Of a stretch of 64,000 nt of DNA, positions 11,427-20,614 are shown in pieces. Both the position numbers and the translations under genes were made by a program. Each line of letters starts with the position of its first letter. The stretch's first letter is position 1. Source of the stretch: Eutreptiella sp. 'Long Island Sound 2002' (taxonomy: Eukaryota > Euglenozoa > Euglenophyceae > Eutreptiales > Eutreptiaceae); contig OZ038383.1 of the NCBI GenBank assembly GCA_964036045.1, forward strand, positions 95,475,568 to 95,539,567. The letters run 5' to 3'. A model generated the notes under the pieces. It was not told the DNA's origin. It ran no database searches and worked only from the letters and a program-made list of their open reading frames with translations.

Positions 11427-12309
11427 CCACCATGTGTGTCACCGTGGGTGTATCCGGGGGTCTGTCATTAAAGGCCGCCCAGTCAGTGACCTTCGGATCT
11501 TTGGTTTTCCGGCCATGCTGTTCCGGTGGACTGGTCAGGGTCACCAGATGGTTCATAAGGTCCAGCGTCAGGGTGTCTTCTGTGCCCTGTACTCTGTCCT
11601 TACGCGCTGTGGGGTGGCCCACGGCAACGTCCCACGCGTTTGTGGTGGCCGCCAGGGTGTTGGCCGCCAGGGTGATGACATCGTCCATCAGGCCCTCCAC
11701 GATGAAGTACTTTTCCCCCGCCAGGGTGGTCGGAAGTTGGGCCGTGTGTTTCATGGTGAGGTGTAGCAGCGCCCTGTCGGGGCCCGGGGCGTTTGCGTTC
11801 ACAGGCCGGGGGTCGCTCGCGCCGTGTCTCGCCAACGGGTGCCGTGGTTTGTCGGTGTTCGGTAGTCGTGGCCCCAGGGCCATGTAGTGTACCTGATGGA
11901 GAGGGATGGCTTGGCCCGTGGTGTCGCCCGCCGTGAGGTACACTCCTTTGGCGCCTGTTACCGTGTCTAGGTATATACCTCGGAGTGGGGCGGGTTGTGG
12001 GGGCAATGGTTGGAACAGGGCGTGGGGGCAGGGGTGGCCGCAGGGGGGGTCCCCGGGCCGCAGTCCTGGGCAGGGGCCATCCAGGCCGTGGGGTACGGGA
12101 TATAGTATGTAGGGCCCCGCCACCCTGCGTAGTTTTTTGGGGTTTAGGGTGTTCAACCACCCCCCCACCCTGATGGTGACAGAGCCCTGGTCGATCCAGG
12201 TGGCTTGGTCGCGGTCAATGTCGTGGTGTAGGGTCCCTCTGATGGTGCCCCACGTTCGGCGGTGGGTGGTGTCATCTGGGGCGGGGCACTCCGTGTCTAT
12301 GAGGGGCAT
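11329..12309 (-). pseudogene. Unknown polyprotein, third quarter, copy B
   Basis: This minus-strand frame of 326 codons continues the protein encoded at 12,272-14,624 after a one-base frame difference. The matching junction in copy A is in frame, so the shift is a copy B indel near 12,340. The product has a Cys/Pro-rich patch, a segment reading VEGLMDDVITLAAN, and a Thr/His/Gly-rich end. It terminates in TAG at 11,329, as the corresponding copy A frame does. The MDD resembles a reverse transcriptase box only superficially, because the flanking motifs are absent. Confidence 0.45.
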
Positions 12310-14624
12310 TCTGGCGTTTGCGAGGGCGGAGTTTATGATGTTCTGGGGGGGTTGGGTTGTCGTGGGTGCCAGTGGCGGTGTTCCCCGCGGGCTGGATGCT
12401 CTGGCCTGGTACTCGCCTCCCGTGGAGGGGTTGGTGCCAGGACGGGTCCGGGTGCCAGATGGGGGTTGGTAGGTCCCTGTATCGTGCCCAAGTGTACACC
12501 GTGTATGCCGTGCCCTCGGTGTCGGCCTGCAGTCTGTATGTGGACTTCCGCGCCTCGCCGTAGGTGACTAGTGCATTTGAGGTGGGGACGGTGTAGTTGA
12601 GTTGTGTGTGCGCCAGGGCGTGCGTGATTTGTACTTCCGTGCCCTTCCGCTTGTCTCCATGGTCTTCCAGTATGAAGTGTACCATCCATGGGCTGTGCTG
12701 TTGGAGGTTACCGTCTTTGTCGTGCAACGGCGGGTGTATTTGACGTCCAGCCTGCTGCGCTTTGTTGGCGTTGTGGTGGGCGCGTTGCTCCACAAGGACG
12801 TTCGGTGTCCAGTTCTGCGGGGCGTCCTCCCTGTGCGCCATGGCTTGAGCCGCCTTGGCGAGTGCCGTGACGGTAGGGGGCAGTGGGGGTTCAGCGACCT
12901 GGGGCACCATGCCGGTGTCTGTCGGGAAGTTCCAGTATATTGTGAACATCCCCGGCTGGTGGGCGTTGTGGGTGTCCGGGAGCGTCAGAGAGAGCGCCTC
13001 TTTGATCTGGGTTACCGCCTCTGGATGTATGGTAGTGGGGTAGTACCAGAGGGTGTGCTTGGTGGGGTGCCGCTGTGTCCCGGCGGTACGTCCCGCGGGT
13101 TCCATTGTCTGCGGCGTGGGGGTGTCGTCAAGGGCGCCTTCGTAGAGGCGGTTGGCTTCAGCGGCCCACCCTGTCTGCCATTCCGTCAGTGTGGGGTCGT
13201 CCTCGGCGCAGTCTAGGATGTAGTGGATAGCTATCCACTCCGGGCCGGGGTCGACGGTAATGTCGGTACCCGTTGTCGCGTTTATCCAGATCGCTTGTGT
13301 GGGTTTCGCCTGGGGCGTCTGGTCGTCGTCGCCCAGGGCTGTGCCTTCCATGGCTGCCGTGCCCTTGCTGGATAGAAAGAGGTGCATGGCCTGCGTTATT
13401 TTTCCTTGGTGTGGAGTAAGGAGGCGCATGGATACCATCGTTGCTATCCTTGGGAGGATTTTCTTCCAATCGATGGTGCCCGTCGGTAGTCGCCATGTCG
13501 TTGCCGTGCTCCTTGTGTGGTTCCCCCCTCGGGGTAGTTGGTAGTTGTCTGGGACGTGATGCAGGGTGAGAGGCTTGTCGAGTTGTTGGACAGTTGTGGT
13601 GGCGCTGGGGGGCTCGGCCCTTTTGTGGGATCCTGGGCTGTGCCCTTGTTGGGGGGACCCGTGTTTGTGTTGCGTGGGCGTTTGGGGTTTTGTGGGACTG
13701 GGGGGTATGTGTGGTTCCGGTATCGGTTGTGGTATTGTAGGCCGAAGGCCGGTGATGTTGTGTGCTCCGGTGGCTGGATCTTCGTGCAGGTAGAACTCCA
13801 GCGCTGGTGGCCCAATAGGGTGCCACTTGTGTGGGTCATCGTGCGGGGTGTGGAGGTGGCTGCTTTGTTGAGTGGACAAGCTGTGGTAGGCCAGGATGGC
13901 GTTTGTGATGGCGGGGTTGCTGTTGTCTCCAAACGGGTGGTCGGGTCTGGAGCAGTCTCCGAACGTGGTGCGAACTGTCGTAGCCAGTGCTCCCATGTCT
14001 CTGTCCGGCACTACGTCTTCCCATGATGTGCAGGACGTGGCATCCGGTGGGCCCGTGTGTCCCTCCAGGACCTCCGTTTCGTACTTGGTCCAGTCTTGTA
14101 GCATGCGTTCCACGTACGCAGCCTCCGTGTACGGCTGGATACTGTGCTCCGCTAGGGTGCGGGCATGGGCCAGCTGTTGGTACAGGGTCCAGCGTCGGGG
14201 GGCTGGTCTCGGTGGGGGGGTTGCGGCAGGCTCGGGCGTAGGCTCTTTCTTCTCGGTTTCCCTGTGTCCGTGCCGGGTGGCGTGTACGAGGGTGTACTCG
14301 TCATCTTCCCGCCCAGGTTTCCATTCCAGGTGGGCTTCCCCCCGTGGACGCAGTGGTCGGTCCGCATGTCGCGGTGCGTGCGTAGGGGGGCCCTGTCTTG
14401 TCATGCAGGACGATGGTGTGGCCCCGTGTCCAACTGTGTAGGGTGAGGACCAGGGCCGCCGCTGTTTCCTCGAGGGTTGCTGGTGGCGGGGCGTCGGATT
14501 CCTGGATGGAGGCCAGGGCTTCCTTCGCGTGTGGGGCTCCCGTGAGGTTCGTCCACGCTCCGGCTTTAATCTCCCGTCCCTGCACCACTACTCTTTCTGG
14601 TGATTGTTGCTGGGCGTTGTGCAT
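12272..14624 (-). pseudogene. Unknown polyprotein, central region, copy B
   Basis: Two overlapping minus-strand frames (14,624-14,301 and 14,404-12,272, 107 and 710 codons) are one protein split by a single extra G in a G run near 14,340. Copy A has five G's there and stays in frame. The 710-codon part has a Pro/Gln/His-rich linker (about residues 200-290), then a long stretch with balanced hydrophobic and charged residues (WKKILPRIATMVSMRL, WMVHFILED), which looks like folded protein. It is conserved between copies with mostly silent or conservative differences by eye. No catalytic motif or known family is recognised. Confidence 0.55.
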
Positions 14625-14729
14625 GTCCCTCCGCAGCTCCTGGACGTATGCCCCTGGGTCTCGGTTGCTTCCTGTGTCCGTTATCCGTTGATCGGTTTCG
14701 TTGAGTGCCCGGTATAGACTCCATGTGGG

Positions 14730-15740
14730 TCATTGGTGCGCATCGGCCGCCACCTGCAGCACGCGTTGGATGCTGTCCTGCAGTGGGTCGTTGTCCAGGT
14801 CCATTGGGTCGTGGTTCGCGGAGACGTCGAGGCCACTGGGCAGTGACTCCAGTGGTGGGTCATGGGCCTCAGGAGGGGCGGACAGTTGGGAGTGGGTTTC
14901 CATCGTGGTGCCGGATGTGCCGCTGGACACGGATAATGGTGCTTCGTGTGCGTGGTCCTCTGGCGCGCTTGGCTGTGCTATCTCCGCGACCATTGTCTTC
15001 GTTTGTGGTCCTGGTCCCGGGGAGTTGTCCCGGTTGTCGTGGCGCGGCGCCTCGCGGTGAGGCGTGCCGCAGTGGTCCGTGTCTTGGGCGCTGTACTCCG
15101 TGCGGTCGGGGCTTGGTGTACGCCTGCGCGGCGTGGCGTTTGTGGATTGGTTCATGGTTCGGTCGCTGTAGTCCGTGTGCTGTGACGGGTTCGGGTCCTG
15201 TTCCGGGTCGTAGGCGCCGCCCCGCATTACGTGGCTGTAGTTTGTGTTGTGGCTATACTCCGTGCGGTCCTGGCTCGGGGTATGCTGGCGTGTTACGGTA
15301 CTTGCGGTTCGGCTTGTGGGGCTGTAGTCGACACGTTGTGATGGGGTTTGGTCTGGTTCCGGTTCCAGATGGTGTCGTGTCGCTCTCCCCCGTGTCGTCT
15401 TCCCCCCCAGGAGCCCGGTTGTGTCGGCAGTGCTGGGGTCATAGTTCGTGTGGTCGTGGGCCGTTGGCTCCTGGTGTTCGCCGTGTACCGCGTGGGTGGG
15501 ACGTGGGGGTGGTGTGCCTGGCGCGTGCTTCCGGCTTCTGGGGCTGCCGATACCGTCGGGGCCGGCCGGGCGTTGTGCCCCCCCTTGGGTTGTTGTAGAT
15601 GGCGTGCTCGGCGTTGCGGGTTCCCCCCGGGCGTCGTCGTCCTGGTGCTCCTGCTCCATCGTGTCCTGTGTTTGTATTGCGCGTGTGGTCCTTCTTGCGC
15701 GCCACGTATGTGGGCTTGGAGGCATCGCCTGTACGTGCAC
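14730..15740 (-). CDS. Unknown polyprotein, N-terminal region with PSxxxxYS repeats, copy B
   Basis: This minus-strand frame of 336 codons ends in TGA at 14,730-14,732. The same frame then reopens into the central region, and copy A has TGA at the same place. The product is Ser/Thr/Pro/His-rich and acidic. It contains at least four degenerate repeats around (T/N)PS(Q/P)-x(3)-YS, for example PSQRVDYS, PSQDRTEYS, PSQHTDYS and PSPDRTEYS. An acidic C-terminal end (MDLDNDPLQDSIQRVL) precedes the stop. The composition suggests a disordered N-terminal or Gag-like region. The upstream start is uncertain because the frame can be extended toward 15,922. Confidence 0.5.
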   Translation of the reverse strand: MHVQAMPPSPHTWRARRTTRAIQTQDTMEQEHQDDDARGEPATPSTPSTTTQGGAQRPAGPDGIGSPRSRKHAPGTPPPRPTHAVHGEHQEPTAHDHTNYDPSTADTTGLLGGKTTRGRATRHHLEPEPDQTPSQRVDYSPTSRTASTVTRQHTPSQDRTEYSHNTNYSHVMRGGAYDPEQDPNPSQHTDYSDRTMNQSTNATPRRRTPSPDRTEYSAQDTDHCGTPHREAPRHDNRDNSPGPGPQTKTMVAEIAQPSAPEDHAHEAPLSVSSGTSGTTMETHSQLSAPPEAHDPPLESLPSGLDVSANHDPMDLDNDPLQDSIQRVLQVAADAHQ

Positions 15741-15929
15741 CTCATACTATACCGCTGCTTGTTGTCACATGCGTGTGTGCACCATACGGGATTGGCAGGT
15801 GGCATACCTCTTGCCCTTGGCGTCGGCATCTCCTGCATTCTGTTTGCCCGCTGTATTGCACGGCACAAATGGCGCGCTTTATCGTCGATCAGCGGCAGCC
15901 ATGTGGAGGAGCTGCGGCACATAGGGGGT

Positions 15930-17270
15930 AGGGTGGGGTTGTGTCGGGTGGCGGCATTTTGTTTGTGGATTGTGGCGTGGCGTCGCGTGGTCGTGTTGTC
16001 ATGTTGTACCGCGTTGGCTGGCGTTGGGTCTTGTGGCGTCGCGTGGTTGTGGCGTTGCGTCGTATCGCAACGTGTGCTGTGTTATTTCGTTGTGCTGTTT
16101 AGCCGGTGTCTTGTGGTGCCGGGCGCTGCCTGTGCCATGCCGCGTTTTATGTTGTTTTGTGTTGTTGCCTGTGTTGTGCAGCATTGCGCTGTGCTGTGTG
16201 GTGTCGTGTAGCTGCTGTTGGGCTGTGGTATCGCGTGTTGCGTGCTGTTTTTGTGTAACGCCGGTTTTTGTCATGTGCCGCCTTGTGGTATGTTACTGTG
16301 TGTTGCCGTGGTATTGTGTGGCGCGTCGCAGTGTGTTGCGCTGTGCTGGGTCACGTCGTGGTGGTGGTATATGGTTGCGTCTGGTTGTCGTTGGCGGTGG
16401 TGTTTACATTGTGTGTAGTGGTGTGCGGTTGTAGTGCGTTGTGGCGTGTCGTGTTTTGTGTTGGTACCAGGTGGGCTCCCCGGGTTGCGGCCACGTTTGC
16501 GGTGCTTTGTTGTGCTGTGTTTCGTTGCGTGCGTGTATTGGGTTGTGCGTTTCGTGGTGTCCGTTTTTGCTTGTCGCGTCGGGGTTGGTTCGGTGTTGGG
16601 TTTTTTCATTCCGCCTTATGTGTCGTGGCGCGTGTTGTGTTGTAGCGTGTTGTGTTATCGTGTTGTGTTTTCCTGCATTGGGTTGAACGTTGGTGTGTGG
16701 CGTCGGGCATTGTTTTACGGTGTTGGGCGTTGTTACTTGACGGTTTGTCGGGTTGTGTAGCACGTTGCGTTGTGCATCGTTGCTTAGTCGTTGGTTGCGG
16801 ATTAGTTTTTCTTGTTGCCTGGTTTGTTGTTGTGTGTTATGTCTCAGCGTTGCGTGGTGTTGTGGTTTTGTTTTGTTGGTTGCGTCCCATTGTTGTGCCA
16901 TGTGGCTTCGTTGGTTTATGTCGCGCTGTGTGGGTTGGTGTGGTTCTCCCGCGGTTTTGTGGTGGCGTGCTCGTTGCTGTGTTGTGTTGTGCCGTGTTGT
17001 GTTGTTGTGAGCGGTGCTGTGTGGTGTTGGGGTATGTGTTGTGTCTCGGTACTTGGTTTCGTTGCGTTGTTTTGTGGCGTTGTACGGTTGTGTGGGTCGT
17101 TTGTGTGTGTTCGTGACATACAGCGTTATGTCATGTCTTGTTGCTGTGTGTTGTTCAACGGCTTGTTATGCCGTTGGTTCTCCGTCATGTTTGGCGTTTG
17201 CTCTATCCCGTGGTGCTGTTCACACCGGTTTGCTCCGCGGGGCGTGGCATACCACTTGGTAAAATAGCCA
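15930..17270. repeat. G/T-rich low-complexity tract, copy B
   Basis: This has the same composition as 4,340-5,275 and is collinear with it, with about 395 extra bases around 16,546-16,940. Frames on either strand have a monotonous composition (Cys/Val/Leu or Thr/His/Asn/Gln), and I do not accept them as genes. Confidence 0.7.
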
Positions 17271-17972
17271 TGGACATGGGTATGAGAGGTTGTACCGGTA
17301 GCTAACGCGTCATGCTTCACACTTGGTGACTTCACTCTTTGATTGTTGGCGGCACCCAAGAGTAAGCGCTTTTATGTGTGGTTGTTTGGTGTTTGTTTGC
17401 CTTGTGCTTCCTTGCCGTTCCCCCAGCGTAGCCTTGACTTCGTCCCTTTGTCTTTTTCCGCGTTGGTCTCGTGCTTCTTTGGTGTTGTGTCGTTGCCGTG
17501 TGTTGTTTAGCGGTGTGTTGTTTCGTTGGTTCTTCGTCATGTCTGGTGTTTGCTCCGCTCTGTGATGTTGGTCACGTTGTTTTGCTCCGTGTTCAAGGTT
17601 GGCACGATGTGGCACAAAGAGACAAGGGGATGAGAGGTTTCATCGGTTGTTAGTGTGCTATGCTTTATATTCGGTGACTCCACTCTTTGGTTTTGGCGGC
17701 GCCCAAGAGCAAGCGCTTTTACGTGTGCTTGTTGGGCGTTCGTTTACCATGTTTAGCCTTGTCGCAGCCGTAGCCTAGTCTTGAGTTTGTCTTTATATTC
17801 GGTGACTCCACTCTTCAATTTTGGCGGCGCCCAAGAGCAAGCGCTTTTACTTGTGTTTGTTTTGGCGTTTGTTCGGCATATTTATCCTTGCCGCACCCAT
17901 AGCATAGCCATGAGTTCGTCACTTTGTCTTTCTCCGCGTTGTCCTCGTGCTGCTTTGGTGTTGTGGTTGCTT
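17146..17972. repeat. Tandem repeat, about 350-bp unit, copy B
   Basis: This corresponds to 5,149-5,975. The CACTCTT core recurs at 17,333, 17,681 and 17,809 with the same 348/128-bp spacing as in copy A, so the array predates the duplication. Confidence 0.75.
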
Positions 17973-18249
17973 GGGGCGTGGCCTTCTCTTGGCGGCTCCA
18001 GACCTCGCCGCGTCGGAACATACTTTTTGTCTTCTTCGTCGTTGCTCTTCGTGTCCCTGCTCCATTGGACTACTCCTACGACACGCACTTTACTAGTGGT
18101 TTTGGGGCACGCACGGGTTGCACTGTCCCGTCTGGCTCTCCCCTCTGTTCTCGTCGTGGTCTGGTTGTATGGATTTCCCTGCTGACCTCGCCAAACAGCG
18201 GCGCAAAAATTCATGGGGGTGATTTGAGGTCAGTAGCAACGATTTCTGT

Positions 18250-20614
18250 GTTTTTTTTTTCTTTTGGTGCGTCTTTTTCTTCGTTCCAATTAATTCTTTC
18301 CACGCTGTCCAGCGACACGCGCGACAGCCGTCGAGCCGGAAGAGGAGGGAGGGACAAGGCCAAACCGGGCATACTGTTGTGTGCGCCGCTGGGTTTCAAA
18401 GGGCCGAGGGGGAAGGTGCAGAGTGCGACGGGGCAGTGGTACGACGTCCATGCAAATATGTTCCGGAGAGACAACATCCCGGAAGGGCCAGGACAGGGGG
18501 ACCAGTGCTGGAGATGCACCAAGGAAGTGGGGCAGGTCCCGTGGCCAGTCCTGCGAACAACGGCATGGGCGTTCCCGAACGCGACCATGCGCACTACGGA
18601 CGCCAGGGGGCAGTGGTGGGGGCCGGTACTGCGGCTGCCCAAGGAGGTGCAGGAGGATGAGGAGGCGCAGGGGGAGGTGGAGGTCTGGTGGGGAGAGGAA
18701 AAGGAGGGGCAGAGAACAGGGGTCCAGTTGGGATGGGACACAGTGCGGGGACTACAGGAAGAGGATGATGGAGTGGCAGTGAGTTTCCGGATGACGAACG
18801 CGGGGGGGCCCGACAGGGAGGCGCCCATAGTGCCCGTGGGCCACAAGTGTGGAGAGAGTGCGAGGAGGATCAGACTGACGGTCCACGGGTTGCCAGCGGA
18901 CAGGGTAGGGTACTTGGTTCTGGTACAGGCGTACCTGGAGCAGGGCAGCGCGAAGGGGGACAGGGCATGGTGTCATGGGGTGGTGTGACGAAGGGCTGGA
19001 GGGCCCGGATGGACAATAAATGGGCAGTGTACAGAGGGGTGAGAGAGCTGAGCATTGAGGATGGGGTACGAGAGTATGGCATCGGGAGGCACAGAGTGTA
19101 CTGCCACTATCCGAGGGAGGTGGTGCGCATACCGGAGCCCACGGAGGAGAGGGTGGTGCTATTTCAGGACGGCTCCGGGGTGGAAGCACAGCCGCCCATG
19201 GCGGGGGCAGCGGCAGTAAGGGTCAAGGGGGTGGGACAGATGACGGAGAGCGTGGTGGAAAAGATCGTGTACGGAGCAGCGTCCCATGGAGAGGTACAGG
19301 CGGTGGCGGACGTGGTTGGGAAGATAGGGGAAGAAGTACGGGAAGTGTGGATGGTGGTGGACACGGAGGCGGACATGGCGTCCCTCAGGAGACTGGCCAG
19401 CAGGCCACTGCATAAGGCCCTGGGCACTGGGCTGGCGTCACAGGTGTACACAATATGGCACGGGCTGGAGATGAAGAAAATGCCCCTGGTCATACACCTG
19501 GTGAAGCAGGAGTCACACAGAGCAGGAGTGGGGAGACATGAGGCGGATGGGGCGGCGCAAGCAGTGGACAAGGAGCATGAAACGAAGTAGAGGGTGCCAG
19601 AGAGAAAGAAGCACCTCCACTTGGTGCATATACCTCCAAGGGTTGGGGAGGAGGAGAAGGCCAGGTGGGTGATGGCGGAGGACTGCAGCAAGCGGGAACT
19701 AAGAGTGTATCCGCAGCCGGTGCACATTGTAGCTCAGGTACGAGGGGGGCCGGAGGTGGTAGAGCTGAACGAGTACTTGGAGGGCAAGGTGGGACAGCGG
19801 GTCCACTACCCCAATGTGCTGAGGCCGGAAACGCTGCCCAAAACGCTGCAAACCAGACGGCTGCAGGCAATCACGGGGCAGTTGCCGGTGCGGGAAACAA
19901 TCATGAGGTGGTACAGACATAAGGGGATCGACCTCCCGGAGGAGTACATGAGATGCCACGCCCGCCGGGGGCAAGAAACGTACGAGCACTTCATGCGGTG
20001 TGAACAGTATAAGGGGATCGAGGAGCCGCTGGTTCGGGATCAGGACGTTCCGCTGCTCAAGAAGGGTGCGAGAGGCCGAAGCGCGGTGGAAAGGGAGCAG
20101 GGGAAGGAAGGGCATCGAAAAGGGCTGTGGCACATGGTGATAGTGAAGTTGCTTTGGCGGGCACTGCAGGAGCATACGGTCGCGCCGGAGGCCATGGCCC
20201 ACAGGCTGTTGCGGCGTATGGTGGAGCATCTCCAGGACCGCATGGCGTGCAGAGAAATTCAGCTGGAGGCGCGGGCGGAAGACATGCGTGATCAGGTCAC
20301 CAAACGGGTGGAGATGGCGTTGATCAGGTACAACCCACGAATCACGGAGTTGGAAGTGCGGAAGCAGCCCAATTGGCGGCCAATGCGGTCGGAGGTTTGT
20401 AAATACCCGCAGCTGTCCTTCGGAGAACTTCGGCTCACCATGAACGCTCATTTTGCCCATGGTTAGGCCGCTTTGGTGCAATGCTTTGGCCGGGGGACCG
20501 CCATGCCTCAAAAAAATGCGGTCGGAGGGCGAGACGGAAGTGGAGGAAAGAGAGGGGAAAGAGCAGAGGGAGCGCCTGATGGCATGCAGACGAAGGAGAA
20601 TCCGGCAGATATGA
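18250..20614 (+). pseudogene. RNase H-domain protein, copy B (disrupted)
   Basis: This is collinear with 6,250-8,484. It has TGG where copy A has a TAG at 6,568, but it carries a one-base deletion near 18,983 (GGTGGTGTG against GGTGGTTGTG), a TAG at 19,588-19,590, and the SINE-like insertion at 20,396-20,514 close to its C-terminus. The RNase H motifs survive: a changed first motif QDGSG near 19,170, then SHGEVQAV, VVDTEAD and RHEADGAAQ. The Cys/His cluster (MRCHARRGQETYEHFMRC) is also intact. Complementary lesions in the two copies suggest the ancestral frame was at least 740 codons. Confidence 0.65.
20396..20514. mobile_element. SINE-like or processed small-RNA insertion with target-site duplications
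   Basis: About 119 bp is present in copy B but absent from copy A at 8,391. It is flanked by a 14-base direct repeat, AATGCGGTCGGAGG, at 20,382-20,395 and 20,515-20,528. Copy A has a single related AATGCGGTTGGTGG. An A tract sits immediately before the right repeat. A short insert, a terminal A tract and a duplicated target are the hallmarks of LINE-mediated retroposition. I found no A/B box or known small RNA in it by eye. Confidence 0.75.

Noticed and set aside
11600-11760. MDDVITLA segment as a reverse transcriptase catalytic box in the unknown polyprotein
   Set aside because: No motif A, no Gln-Gly motif B and no thumb-like sequence surround it. The match is three residues only.
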